Positions 12,046 through 54,989 of a stretch of DNA of 64,000 bases are shown piece by piece (within the stretch, counting starts at the first letter, position 1; the number at the start of each line of letters is the position of its first letter). Both the position numbers and the translations under genes were made by a program. The DNA is from Datnioides undecimradiatus (lineage: Eukaryota; Chordata; Actinopteri; Lobotiformes; Datnioididae): NCBI GenBank assembly GCA_008933995.1, contig WARS01000046.1, positions 10,182,526-10,246,525 on the forward strand, in the 5' to 3' direction. The notes below the pieces were generated by a model that worked only from the letters and a program-made list of their open reading frames with translations, did no database searches and was not told the origin of the DNA.

Positions 12046-15000
12046 ATGGCTTCAATTCTTGACGAGTACGAGGACTCACAAAACACCAGGCAAAGTGCGC
12101 AACAGCACAGCCGCATGTCGACTGCTAACATCGGGATAACACATTCAGGTAAGGTCGCCCCCCTCACTGAATATGCTACGTCTGATCAGCTTCATGCAAG
12201 GATGCTATAACGACATTTTTATTCCTGATGTATGTTAAAGCATACTCCTATCACAGTCGTTTGGTTGACTTAATGCTTTCACTGACACTACGCTGTACTT
12301 GTTTCCAAACATCAGGCTTTGTGAATGTGAGACTTGAGGAAGAGAAGCCGATATTCAACAAGCAAAGGATCGATTTCACACCTCCCGAGAAGATAAACCA
12401 CCTTGCAGTCTGCAACAATCAGCTCTGCATGAGTCTGGGAAGAGACACCCTGCTGAGGCAATTACAGCATCATAAGCACTTAAAGCACTGTGTCAATGGT
12501 CACCGTGTGTTTGCGTTTTGTTTTGATTAGATTAACGCACATTAATGACTGTCCTCCACAGTGATTACTACTCATCTGTTGTTAGCTGTTGTTGTTTATT
12601 GGGTCTGTTAAAAGAATTGTTGGTGCAGCTGATACAAGAAGCTGATAGTAATGTTTCATGTTCTGTTCCATGCAGGATTGACTTGGCCAAGCCTGATCAG
12701 CCCAATCAGATTGAATTAGGAAGGAAAGATGAAAGTAAAGTGCACAGACTGTTCCTGGACCCCACAGGTGAGGGAAATCACAAAGTGTATTCAGACTTTC
12801 CTTTGACAACATCAATCATAGGTCATAATTACACAACTAAATTACAAAGTCTGTATTGAAATGAGTCTTCCTTCCTCCAATTCATCAGGTACGTCTCCAA
12901 TGTCTCTGTGACTTTAACAAAACCTCAAAATTGAACTGTCCAACCCTGCCACATTAATTATAAAATGACTGTTGTGCTGTCATGGTTATGACTTATTAAC
13001 AGCAGCTGTATCCTCCTCCGTATTTGTCCACCACAGGCTCCCATCTGCTGATCAGCCTGAGCACCAGCGAGTGTCTGTACCTCAATAGGAACACACAGAA
13101 GGTGCGCAGTCTGTCTCGCTGGAGAGGCCACCTCATTGAGAGTGTAGGCTGGAACAAGCTGCTGGGCAACGAGACCAACACAGGACCTATCCTGGTTGGC
13201 ACAAGCCAAGGCATCATCTTTGAGGCTGAGATCTCTGCTACTGAGGGCAGCCTGTTCAACACCAATCCAGATCAATACTTCAGACAGGTCAGAGCATATG
13301 TGGTCATCCATTATGTACAGTGTTGTGCAATCAGCATATAGTTGGCCATGTTTACAACTGTTTAGACTGTTCAAACTAGTGTTATTCTTTGTCATAACAA
13401 TGTTTATTTTGTTGATATACAGTGTTTAATGTCTCTAATCTGTAATTAAAATACTGTTAAAAAAAAACTTTTTTTAATTTCTTCCTTTTGATATGCAACT
13501 TAATAATCACGGCTTTTCTGCCTGGGACAGGTCCACTCCCTGGAGGAGGATGGAAAGCCTGCACCAGTCTGCTGCCTGGAAGTGGAGCGGGGCTTGGAGA
13601 ACAAGTACTTCATCATTGCCACCACCCGCAAACGCCTATTCCAGTTTGTGGGTAAGGTGGCTGAAGGCTCAGAGCAGCAAGGCTTCAGTTCCATCTTCAG
13701 CCAGAACCAGGACCTGTTGCCCAGTTTCCAGGAGTTCCCAGCCAACATGGGCTACAGTGAGATCACCTTCTACACCTCAAAGCTTCGCACCTCCCCTAAG
13801 GCGTTTGCCTGGATGATGGGTAATGGGGTTCTTTATGGTCAGCTGGACTATGTCAGGCCCGACTCACTGCTGAGTGATGTTCAGGTAAATGTCTGCGTGA
13901 GTCAAAAGGTCAAACACAAACTAATACATTTCTCAGTGCTGTTTAGTGGTACCCTTTCCACATTAACTGTTGTTGACTTTGTCTTATTTTTTACATACTC
14001 TCCCCACCTTTCCTCCCACTCAATCAAACAGGTATGGGAATACACCCCCGACATCGACCTTAGTATCAACAAGCCCATCTCTATTGTGCTGACACAGTTC
14101 CACTTCCTGCTGCTGCTCCATGACCGAGTTAAGGCCATCTGCACTCTCAATGGCCAGGTGGTATATGAGGATGTGTTCCCAGATAAATTTGGCACCCTTA
14201 AGAAGATGATCAAGGACCCTGTTGGCGGGTTGGTGTGGATCTACACTGAGAAGGCGGTTTTCCGGTATCACGTCCAGCGTGAGGCCAGGGATGTCTGGCA
14301 AATGTACATGAGCATGAATAAATTTGATCTGGCCAAAGAGTACTGCCGTGACAGGCCTGAGTGCATGGACATGGTGCTGGCCAAGGAGGCTGAGCACTGC
14401 TTTCAGAACAAGCGATACCTTGAGAGCGCCAAGTGTTACGCGCTGACCCAGAACTACTTTGAAGAGATAGCCCTCAAATTCATCGAAGCCAAACAAGAGG
14501 AAGCCCTGAAGGAGTTCTTACTGAAGAAACTAAATAATTTGAAGCACAGTGAGAGAACGCAAATCACCTTGCTGGTCACATGGCTGGCGGAGCTCTACCT
14601 GAACCGGCTCGGCCAGCTGGAGAGTGACGGTAACAGCATCATCTTTGAGGAGACGCGGGAGGAGTTTCGGCACTTCCTCAGCAACTCCAAACACAAGGAG
14701 TGCCTGTTCAACAATCGCAGCACCATCTACGACCTGCTGGCCAGCCACGGCAACGTGGACGACATGGTGTACTTCTCGGTTGTTATGCAGGACTATGAGA
14801 GAGTGATATCCCACTACTGCCAGCATGATGACTACAGTGCTGCTTTGGATGTGCTCTCCAAGCACTGTGACCAGAAGCTTTTTTACAAGTTCTCCCCCGT
14901 CCTCATGCAGCATATTCCCAAAAAAGTGGTGGATGCGTGGATTCAGATGGGCAAGCGGCTGGACCCAAAGAAGCTCATCCCAGCTCTGATGAACTACAGC

Positions 15001-16568
15001 CAGATGGGCAGCACCCAGCAGATCAGTGAAACCATCCGCTACATGGAGTTCTGTGTGTATGAGCTGACTGTGACAGAGGAGGCCATCCACAACTACCTTC
15101 TGTCCCTCTATGCCAAGTATAAGCCAGACTCTCTTCTGTTGTATCTGGAGCAGGCAGGTACACACGCCTCAGAGATCCACTATGACTTGAAGTATGCCCT
15201 CAGGCTGTGTGCAGAGCATGGCTACCTCCAGGCCTGTGTCCTGGTGTATAGGATTATGGAGCTGTACGAAGAGGCAGTGGATCTTGCTTTACAAGTAAGC
15301 CATGCATGATTTAGGGCTAAACATACCATGTATATCAATGTTACTCAGTAACAAAACATATCTGTTTGCATTGTTATGCCTGCTTATAAATAATTATTCA
15401 GAGTGTTTTCAAGAATCTTAACTGCCATTAATTTGCAATGTATTCATGGTCCCCAGGTAGATGTAGACCTGGCCAAGTCGTGTGCAGACCTGCCTGAGGA
15501 TGATGAGGAGCTGAGGAAAAAGCTTTGGCTAAAGATCGCCCGCCATGTGGTGCAGGAAGAGAAAGATGTGAAGAAAGCCATGAACTGTCTGTCCAGCTGC
15601 AACCTGCTCAAGATTGAAGACATCCTGCCATTCTTTCCAGACTTTGTTACCATTGATCATTTTAAGGTCTGTAATCTGTCTAGTATTTTTTATTTATTTT
15701 TTAATACTGGTAATAAATACATTCAAAACACAGAACTACATGCCAGTAGTTAAGTAAAGATGGATTTTAAGGGTCTGGCAAAATTAACATACCTTATCAT
15801 CTGGTCATCATTGTTTCTCAGGAGGCCATCTGCAGCTCCCTGGAGGAGTACAATCAGCACATTGAAGAGCTGAAGCAGGAAATGGAGGAGGCTACAGAAA
15901 GTGCCAAACGCATCAGAGAAGACATCCAGGAAATGAGAAACAAATATGGCGTGGTGGATTCCCAAGAAAAATGTGCAGCTTGTGACTTTCCATTGCTCAA
16001 CAGACCCTTCTATCTTTTCCTGTGTGGACATATGTTCCACTACGACTGCCTGTTCCAGGTACCTCTGTGGGGCTGCTTTCATAATGCTTTTCCAATTTTC
16101 AGCATGTACCAGTGCACACGAGATGTTGTCTTTTGTGTTAGTTTAATTGTGTTACTCATATCTTTGTTAAAGGTGTAGTATTTGAAACTTACTACAAATT
16201 ACACAGTTCAAAGATGTCTTGAATAACTGTAATGCAGTAATAATTCCTATTTTTTTGCTTTTACCTTATAGGAAGTGACCCCTCACCTGACGGCCTATAA
16301 GCAGAGTCGTCTGGAGGAGCTGCAAAAAAAGCTGGCAGCAACCACACAATCGTCCAAGTCGCGCCACCGCTCGGTGCCCAAGGACGAAGGAGACACTTCC
16401 AGCCTGGGAAAGGCCAATGCAGGCACAAGCCGCGAGCAGATAAAATCTGACATTGATGACATCATTGCATCTGAATGTGTGTACTGCGGCGAACTGATGA
16501 TCAAGTCCATTGACAAGCCTTTCATTGATCCACAGAAATTTGAGGAGGAGAAATCCAGCTGGCTATGA
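12046..16568 (+). CDS. vps18: Vps18, core subunit of HOPS/CORVET tethering complexes
   Basis: Nine exons: 12046-12148, 12316-12457, 12676-12767, 13037-13287, 13531-13884, 14032-15294, 15457-15666, 15822-16058 and 16272-16568. They sum to 982 aa (human 973). The N-terminal half is the Pep3/Vps18 beta-propeller. The long exon 6 carries the clathrin-heavy-chain-like alpha-solenoid. A short coiled coil (about residues 815-850) precedes a RING-H2 with C856, C859, C873, H875, H878 and C881, completed by C953 and C956 after an insert of about 70 residues. That split RING is usual for Vps18. The protein begins MASILDEYED and ends SSWL, as in the family. It acts on late endosomes and lysosomes in SNARE-dependent fusion. 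Intron 2 is GC-AG. Antisense open frames in exon 6 are codon shadows. Confidence 0.96.
12458..12675 (+). other. vps18: vps18 intron 2, a GC-AG intron
   Basis: Protein similarity needs LLR joined to IDLAKPD. The join works only if exon 2 ends at ...CTGAG and the intron starts GCAATT, ending TGCAG before GATTGAC. The arginine codon is then AG|G. No GT donor exists at a compatible phase nearby. GC-AG introns are a known minor class (about 1 percent). Confidence 0.8.
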
Positions 16569-17280
16569 ATGAGGCCTCCTCTTGTTTCAATGTGAAAAGA
16601 CATGACAGCCAACCATCTATATGTCAGTGAAACAGCACCATCCGTAGGACTGACCCATTCAGTGGATACAGATATTCACCTGATTGCCTGTTGGTAGCGC
16701 CTACTGCTGAAAACTATATGAGCTTCTCTTGTTCTCTACAGATTACACTGATTTTGTTAGCAGTATTGAAGCTGTTTTAAAGACCTTTGCACTTTGTATA
16801 GGAGCATGTAGTAAAAGGTGAATGTTGTCATCAGTGATACAAGATGAAGTGATGTTAAAACAGTGCCAGGGCTGTACGCTGCACACAATGTGCCTAAACC
16901 TCTAATTATAATAGTAAAAAAGAATTCAAACTCTGGAATTAGACATAAATGCACTATACTTCTATTAATTCCATTAGGTTACTTGCTTTGTCTATTGTAA
17001 ATATTACCTGCACTTAGACAATATCTGTGATTTATTAGTTCAGTTCAACCACTCCAATCTACAGGTGAGCAGATTACCAAACTGTTATTTAATACATTGA
17101 ATGTTTTGAAATTCAACTGTGGCTAATTAAAGCTTGTCAATACTGATAAACTGCTCATTCTGGTTATTTAAGGCCAATAAATGGAAAAATGTTAGCTGTG
17201 GTTTAACAGAAAATGTTGAGGTAAGGCAACTGTGACAGCAAGCATAGTTTGGATCCCAACCAGTATAATAATAAAAATGA
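16569..17280 (+). terminator. vps18: vps18 3' UTR with candidate poly(A) signals
   Basis: AATAAA occurs at 17176-17181 and again at 17270-17275, about 0.6-0.7 kb past the stop. The stretch has no gene. Upstream of 17176 it is AT-rich and has no clear AATAAA. Which signal is used is unknown. Confidence 0.5.
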
Positions 17281-17639
17281 TGTGTGTATCATTATCATTA
17301 TATCAGTATAAATTCAATACAAATGTTTTTAGGTTAATACACAATTATAGGTATATATTTAAAAAATTTTTGGAGTTAACTGTCAACTCGTAACATCGGC
17401 GAAAACCTTTATAATTGTCACTTTTTTCTTGTGTTTATCCAGCTGCCTCGCCATACCTAAAACAGAGTTCCCTTCTGATGACGTAAGACGTAGCTCGGTA
17501 ATCTTCGCAGTGAGCAGACGTTATTAATCGACATCGGAAATCCATCGATAAATTTGTATTTGTTGTGCGTTTAGGTCCCTTGGGGGCATATACATTATAC
17601 CGGTACCTTGTATTATTCTAAAAAGACCCGGCCTGGATT

Positions 17640-18110
17640 TATTTTCCAGGTTATTTCTTTAGAGACATCGATGGGCGAGCGTCCCTTTATCTGCGATTGA
17701 TTAGAACGCCTGCTCCTTGCTGTACCCTCGCCATGGCGTCGTGTCTCTGCTCTCTCAGTAACAGAAAGTGGCCGCCTCTCTGCTGTTGCTGCCGACTCAA
17801 AGCTCACAGACTCGCTCGGCGCCTCAAACCGCCATTTTGGAGTCAGAGAACCGAGAGTCGGCAGCAGCGAAGAGAGAGACGAAAAGGGGGACACGGGGCC
17901 GAGGTGAGAGACTCCGTGGTGGTTGTTATGGCGAAGGAGCAATGGGGGAAGATGGCCGGGAGGGAGAAAGAATTATAACATGGGGATCATTCGTTCACCA
18001 GGCAACCGAGTCCCCGCTCGTGTCCGCAACAAGGCTACGAGAGGCGCGGGCGCAGGGCCTTGCTGTCGCTGCAATGCGATTAGCCTGTTGAAAGATTTTC
18101 CATAAAACCA
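17640..18110 (+). promoter_or_regulatory. ino80: CpG-rich ino80 5' end with probable first exon
   Basis: This is the most CpG-dense stretch between vps18 and the ino80 coding exons. A strong donor, GAG|GTGAGA, ends a probable first exon at 17903. The exon start is not defined. An ATG in excellent context (GCCATGG, 17733) opens a 57-codon frame running straight to that donor. It could be an upstream ORF or, with one particular splice choice, an N-terminal extension. The INO80-like coding start is much farther on, at 19726. Confidence 0.55.
17829..17840 (+). promoter_or_regulatory. ino80: YY1-type motif in the ino80 first exon
   Basis: CCGCCATTTTGG is close to an ideal YY1 site (core CGCCATNTT). 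It lies just inside the likely first exon, where YY1 sites usually sit. YY1 is a known partner of the mammalian INO80 complex, so feedback control is conceivable but unproven. Confidence 0.5.
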
Positions 18111-18373
18111 ATATCATATCTTAATACATTGTTTAGGTAGGGAGGTGGTGGCCTTAAAGAGACAGAACCGATTTGAATACTTCATATTAATGGTGTGAGA
18201 GGACGCCTGTGTCAAAACGCCTTGGTATTTAGTAAGCTAACGTCAATGTTGAAATGCTAGGACAGACTAGAGATAGCAAGGATGCACTCGCCCTGTAAGG
18301 AAGACTATGCAGAAACAATTCCCAACGCTATTAAATTTTTTTGTTGTGGTCCACTTAAACCAGAACGCTGTCA

Positions 18374-18405
18374 GTGTGTGTGTGTGTGTGTGTGAGTGTG
18401 TGTGT
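18374..18405. repeat. (GT)n microsatellite
   Basis: Alternating GT run with one GA interruption, in the ino80 5' intron. Confidence 0.9.
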
Positions 18406-19232
18406 AAAGCAGCACCTTGACCCTTTGCTATCATTGATCGGAGGCAATGCTACTTGTGCCTACAGAGCAAGTCAGCTAACGGTCGTTAGCTGGCAAGCTA
18501 CAGCCCAGTGGACCACTCAAGGTTAGCTAGCAAGCCCTGGCTAACGCTAGCTTGGATTTGCTAGCTAGTTCATCATAACACAGCAGCGCAAAGGAGCACA
18601 TTATTTTGAATATCACTGCTCCGTTTTTCTACTTTACTCTACTAAAAAGAAAATGAAACTTCTGCTGATCTTGAGTTCTCGCCATTCTTCCACACGCGAG
18701 GCAGTAAACTTATCTCAAAAAGTCAAGTGAATATGTAATGAGCAGTAATTACAGATGACAGAGGATTTAAGTTTCTATTTAATCGTCACTGTCAAAACAC
18801 CCGCACACTCAAAAATGAAATTTAAGCAGCACTGTAATATCTTAAATCATATTTATAGGAGATATGGTTAAATGTAAATAATATAACCTTATCTTGTCTG
18901 ACCTTTTATAACGTGTGATGGCCTTGATTATGAAAAAGTGGAAATGATACAGTACATTTCCCTTATTTATGTACTGACAGTACATTGTAAACAATGAAAG
19001 CAAATTATATAAGACATTCATGTTGTTGCCGGAATGGCATTTACTTTATTTATTTTAGTTTATGTGTTTATTTGATTTATTTTTTATGCAATACTCACAT
19101 TGTCGGTGTAACTAAATGAAACAAACTCCTTATAAGCAGAACAACAAAATGAGGGAAAGAGCCCTAGATCCTCATAAAAACACTAATGTCTTGTGACTGT
19201 CAGTGTCTGACTGTAGGTTTCTTGTTTTGTAG

Positions 19233-19298
19233 GCGTTCTAACCTTTTTCTGATCATTAATCTTGGGAATCAAGAGCAATGACATCCATTACTGAGAAG
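19233..19298 (+). other. ino80: Possible alternative 5' exon of ino80
   Basis: A 66-bp segment lies between an acceptor (TTTTGTAG) and a strong donor (GAGAAG|GTAGGT). It contains ATGACATCC, encoding MTSITEK up to the donor. Joined to an acceptor at 19710 it would extend Ino80 in frame. Joined at 19685 it would stop at once (TAA) and act as an upstream ORF. There is no evidence beyond splice-site shape. Confidence 0.3.
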
Positions 19299-19725
19299 GT
19301 AGGTCCACTGTGCATACCAGCCATTGGAGGATAATCATGTACATAATTGGACTAAATGGACATTTTATTACATCAAGGTTTGTTTGAAGGGTGTGACTGG
19401 TGGAAAGGTTTAACCCGTTAAGCAGGACTATCTTCGAAAATCTGTATTCAGAAAGTCAAGGCAAAACTCAGCAAGTGCTTATGAACGTCTCATGAGTCAT
19501 TTACAAATCCTTTAAGTGGTATGAACCGTCACACCACCAGTTCTTGCTATGATTTAGGTGAATTACAATAAAACAGCAGAGTCTTACTCATCCCATACTT
19601 AGCAGTATACTGTGTTGCTCACTCCGACCTCGAGCTATCTGTTTATACCTCTCTTACTTTCTCCTCTTTACTTTTCTCTCTTCAGTAAAAGTAGCTGCCC
19701 TGCTGGGCAGAGGTGTCAGTGCTGC

Positions 19726-50657
<30,932 letters not shown>

Positions 50658-51960
50658 TGCACTCATACGCACATTAATGTGCCTGCAGACACACACACAC
50701 ACACACACACACATACATACACAACTGTCTCAGTACAAAACATGCACACACAGGCGACTGACCTATTCTCACTGTGATCCCCACAGATGCTCTACACCTA
50801 GGCTAATAAATAGGGAATACAGTATATATAGTAACTAGGGCTTACTACCTGGAGGACCATGCGGCATCTGCTGGCTCAGCAACTAACACACACACACAGA
50901 CACACATTCATTTAAAAGGTACAGTCCCCACCAGCCTCCACTATTCTTGCTTCAGTTTCATTTTAATGTGTCCGGGTCGGTGGACGTAATTTGCCTTGAG
51001 TACAGTATTTCTCTCTGCGTTGTGAGTATTTCCAAGTGCTTTTTGGGAAGACAGACTGTACTTTTCTCTTCAGGACAGGAAACTCTTCTGACGATTGCCC
51101 AGTAAAAGAGTTCCTGTCGAATGCACTGAGCCACGTCTTCCGTTTTCTGACGTTATTGATTCTCACACATGTACGTTAGGTTATTTAATTGTTCTGTAGA
51201 TACGCTCAATGCAAACTGGCAGACGACTCAGAGCTCAATGTGAATCCACACCTTACCAACCAACAGGTTACCAAACAGCTTTTCTACTAAAGCTCTTATT
51301 TTTGTAATAGAAATGTGAGTACCCATACCAACATGGCTGATCTTAGCATTTTGAAAACTTCTTGTCCATAGAAATGTATTCCCTTAAAGAGGGAAATGAA
51401 AATCGATTTATATATTTTTTGGCCTATGGGGGGGGAAAAAAAAAAATCAAAATGAGGGGTACCAGCTGATACGGCAATGCTGCTAACAGTAAATTTATTA
51501 ATTTACTCCAATTATTTGGTTGTCTGATATTTAAGTTATTTGAGTGACATTAAAAATAGGCAATTCATGATAATTGCGAATGGGATGTTAACCTGTAAAA
51601 CTGTAAATTGTACCGAAGCCATTTTTACTTTGCAGAAATTGTTTTTTTCTTTCTTTTTTGTGATAAGGAGTCTGTGGTTCTCTTTGACGTCTTTGATATT
51701 TCAGGACAAAAAACAAAAAAAAAAAGCATTGCGTCAGTGTCCTAAGTTGAGCACTACACCTGTTCTAGGTTTGTTTGTTTTGTGTTAATAGTGTGATTAA
51801 AATATGATGTTCTATATTGATGTACATAATGATGAGATTGAAAATTCCTCTGGCTTTTCCCTCATTTGCCTGTCTATTTTTATAGGTCATGTGTACATAT
51901 GAAGAAATGCATCAGCCATTTTACTAACAGGAGGAGCCAACTGAAAATAAAGGAGTGCTA
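50658..51960 (+). terminator. ino80: ino80 3' UTR with poly(A) signals
   Basis: A proximal AATAAA lies at 50805-50810, about 150 nt after the stop. A distal AATAAA at 51946-51951 is followed by a T/G-rich stretch and is the better candidate for the main end. The region has a (CA)n tract and A/T homopolymer runs (51431-51447 and 51713-51725). No gene was found in it. Confidence 0.55.
50691..50714. repeat. (CA)n microsatellite in the ino80 3' UTR
   Basis: Twelve CA units starting about 35 bp after the ino80 stop codon. Confidence 0.9.
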
Positions 51961-53660
51961 AATCAGTCTGTTGGCTTGTTCTGAGTCATCTTATTTTGTG
52001 TGTTCATCACATTTGTATTGTTCACATAATCTCACAGAAGTATTGAATCAGCATAAACCATCATTTTGTGGTCTGTGGCAGCTATCCTGTAAAGCTTCAA
52101 ATTCTGTTCCCACAGCCGTGTTAATGAGGACTCCTGACTCACAATACACCTGCAGTCATTCACTTCAAGAGATGTTTGCACTCTCAAATTGGAGCCTGGG
52201 ATATAAAAGTCACTTAAACTTGAAGGCCAATGCAAATCTGCAAAAGTGTAAACTACAACCAAAGTATTTTTGTTTTGTAGTCATTTCACAGCTCAAAATC
52301 ACCCTTTTTGCAAACTGTTTGGCAACATTCAACATATGATCTAACTTGGAGGCCCTCATTGTGTGCCCACAGGTCATATCCAATCCTAGTTTAGTGTAGT
52401 CATCTGTAGTCTCTCCAGAAAAAAACATCTCTGTCACTCAGGATAATCTACAGATCTCGCTTTGGACAGGTTTCCAGTGGAACTACTTCCTACAGAAGTA
52501 ATGATCGCTTGCTGCTGCTCGTTCACGATGAGACATGGTTAAAGTTCCTTCTTTTAGTTTAATTAGCAAAACCAAATTCCAATCGCCTCTTTTGTATTCA
52601 AAACCCTGGCACCTGAAACTAAAACTATCTGCAAACTATTTGTAATTTGTGTGAACTGACCCTTTAAAAGATGTGGCGTACATGATGAGGTCTTAACCTG
52701 ATTAAAATGTACAGAAACAACCCCATCAAGGCAATGTGTATGAGGTTATGTAGATGGCAAAGATCTAAAAGGGTGAGACTCAAGTAAGTGTTAATGAATT
52801 ATTGTCAGTATATTTTCACAGGGTTTGGTGCAGGGCCGCTGAGATCTCAATGAGCACCTCGGCAGCTTGTTCTTCTTGGTGCACTCTGACATGACCACAG
52901 CACAGACTGTAAACACAGGACTTCCAGGTCTGGGTTTGTTCCCAGCCAGCAGTTATATAAGCCTCTGCACCTAGATAGACTCTTGACTTGAATCATATCC
53001 AAGGTACAAACTGCTCCAGCCAATGTTTGGGAGTGTCCAATATATGTTTGTGTGTATACTCCAGGAGTGTGTTCCAAAAAGCACTGTTTATCTGGATACT
53101 GCTGCTGGTCTGCAGCTCTGTCAAACCTGAAGGACAGACTGACGTAAAAAGACCTGTCGCAGGTGTAACAGAGTAAAGTTATCCAGCTTGGGAACAAGAC
53201 TTGGGCTTTATATGGCTGTCAAATGTTACTAACATGTCAATGCATGTAAAATCTTATATTTTCTGTTCTATTACAGAGTGACATTTACTGTGGAAATGTG
53301 CTGTGAACTGTTTTTAAAAGGTAATTTTTCCAACCAGTTAATTCTTGATTTTTAAAAGCCAAAAGAAGCACAATTTGGAGAGATGTCAAAAGAGAAAGAT
53401 TTGTTATCCCTCTAATCACTGTGTTTATCCAAGTTCCCCTTAGGGGATCTTGACCACTGATCCAAGTCATTTGCATCATATTGCTAACATTTTCCCTTCA
53501 CCACAAAACAAAAGGATGTGGTTTGAATTTTACCGATTCATCCAAGGACATGAACCACGTGCAATACTGTAAATTTGGGCAAACCACTTAATGTGCTGGC
53601 ACTACAAAGTTCAACTTCTGAAGTAAACTCAGTCACAACAGCAACAAAAGAGTTCTTTTA
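51961..53660. other. Intergenic gap between convergent ino80 and chac1
   Basis: About 1.7 kb between two 3' ends. The open frames are short and unrelated to known families. I see no repeat, RNA gene or conserved motif that I can support. Confidence 0.6.
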
Positions 53661-53664
53661 ACTT

Positions 53665-53670
53665 TTTATT
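53665..53670 (-). terminator. chac1: chac1 poly(A) signal
   Basis: AATAAA on the minus strand about 460 nt after the chac1 stop, the first such signal in that direction. The stretch 53671-54129 is then the 3' UTR. Confidence 0.55.
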
Positions 53671-54129
53671 GGCATTTGCTTGTACACTGGGTGAAAAGGG
53701 TTCTTGCACAAACAGGTCAACGCCTTTGAAAACCACAGCAGCCATTTGTTCAATTGGCAAACGGGTTTAAACATCACATTGAACTGCTTTACCATCTGAG
53801 TGGACTGGGCGGAATCTGAAATGTGCAAATCAAAATACAAAAGTTAAAAACAAATGCACAGTACAGAATTAGTCACCATAGTCTTATTAATGCACAAACA
53901 TATCAGATGTAATGTTACAATGTCGACATGGGGTCACTCTTATAACAAAACAAAAAAACCCAACCAAAACAACTTAATAGCATGCTTCCCTTTTGTCATT
54001 GCTTCGGTAGCTTTTAATGATTTCAATTACAGTAGATGTAAAGATGTCAAAACTGCATGACATGTAAAAGCCTTAGTGTTGCGTTAGTGCTTTATCCGCT
54101 ACATGAGCTAGTTAGACAAGGGGTACGAG

Positions 54130-54989
54130 CTACTGGGCAAGCAGATAGGACACCACGGTCAGCGCCGCTGCCTCGATGGAGAAGAGGTGATGGTCTTCCA
54201 CGTGCGGGCAGCTGCTCCTCATGAACTCGGCCAGCCGGAGCAGATACTCCAGGTTGTGGCCTGTCTTCCCTTCGCACATTGCGATCTGAATGCCGATCTC
54301 CTCCGCGCTGGCCGGCCCCAGGTACAGGGGGTTGTCGGTGGTGGCGATGTACAGAAGCGCCTGAACAGGAGGTTGGCTCTCGCCCTCAGCGAAGAAATCC
54401 ACCATTTTGGTGACGTAGCCGCCACACACCGTCTCGCGCACGTTGAGGTATTTCAGGGACTCCTCCACTTGAGAGCCTGTCACCTCGTACGCCACACCCC
54501 AAGTGCTCGCCTTTAAAAAGAGGAAACCATGTTAAATTACAACGCAGTGGAGATTACACTGAAAACGGAAATTCCGCTGCATTCCCCGCAACAGTAGCAA
54601 ACCAATAAGAAGCAGAGTGGTCCACTTACGTCATCATCTTCAATCAGCGTCACCACTCTTCCGGGCTGCGGAGAGAGGAAGAGGAATGGGTTACGTCATG
54701 GACAACGCCTGTAGCGGTTTGAGCCAAGCAGCTCACCAACAACAGCATCCAGCAACAAACTGCACCAATGTAAGCAAAACTCATTGTGACAAAACAAACA
54801 AACACTAAGCATTCTTACCGAATCGTCGTTCCCGCGATGGAAGTTGTCTCCATGCCAGAAACGTCTCTTGTAGCCTTGAATGTAGCCGACCTTGCTCCTC
54901 TTGTATTTGAAGTCAGGCTTCCACACCAGTGACCCGTACCCGAAGATCCACAGGCTGGTCTTCCCGGCGAGTATGTCTTGAGGCTTCAT
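54130..54989 (-). CDS. chac1: Chac1, glutathione-specific gamma-glutamylcyclotransferase
   Basis: Three exons, minus strand: 54989-54819, 54665-54630 and 54510-54130. They give 195 aa, typical of fish Chac1 and shorter than the human protein at the N-terminus. The enzyme splits glutathione into 5-oxoproline and Cys-Gly in the cytosol. The ChaC fold signature FGYGSLVW (residues 16-23) is the gamma-glutamyl binding loop. RRFWHGDNFHRG follows, PGRVVTL is in the 36-nt exon 2, and the YLNVRE segment holds the likely catalytic glutamate (about E95). GHNLEYLLRLAEFM lies near the end, before a TAG stop. The ATG begins MKPQDILAG with LWIFGYG following, as in relatives. It is a known ATF4/CHOP stress target, and the upstream DNA carries matching motifs. 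No sign of decay. Confidence 0.96.

Larger units (their letters stand above)
17904..19685 (+). other. ino80: ino80 5' intron region
   Basis: Intron between the probable first exon and the first coding exon. It contains a (GT)n run at 18374-18405, a TAGC/GCTAGC-rich patch (18475-18570) and AT-rich sequence. One possible small exon, 19233-19298, is listed separately. No protein-coding signal was found. Confidence 0.5.

Noticed and set aside
14020-15165. Long antisense open frames (158 and 211 codons) in vps18 exon 6
   Set aside because: They mirror a conserved GC-rich coding exon. No splice sites, family resemblance or promoter support them.
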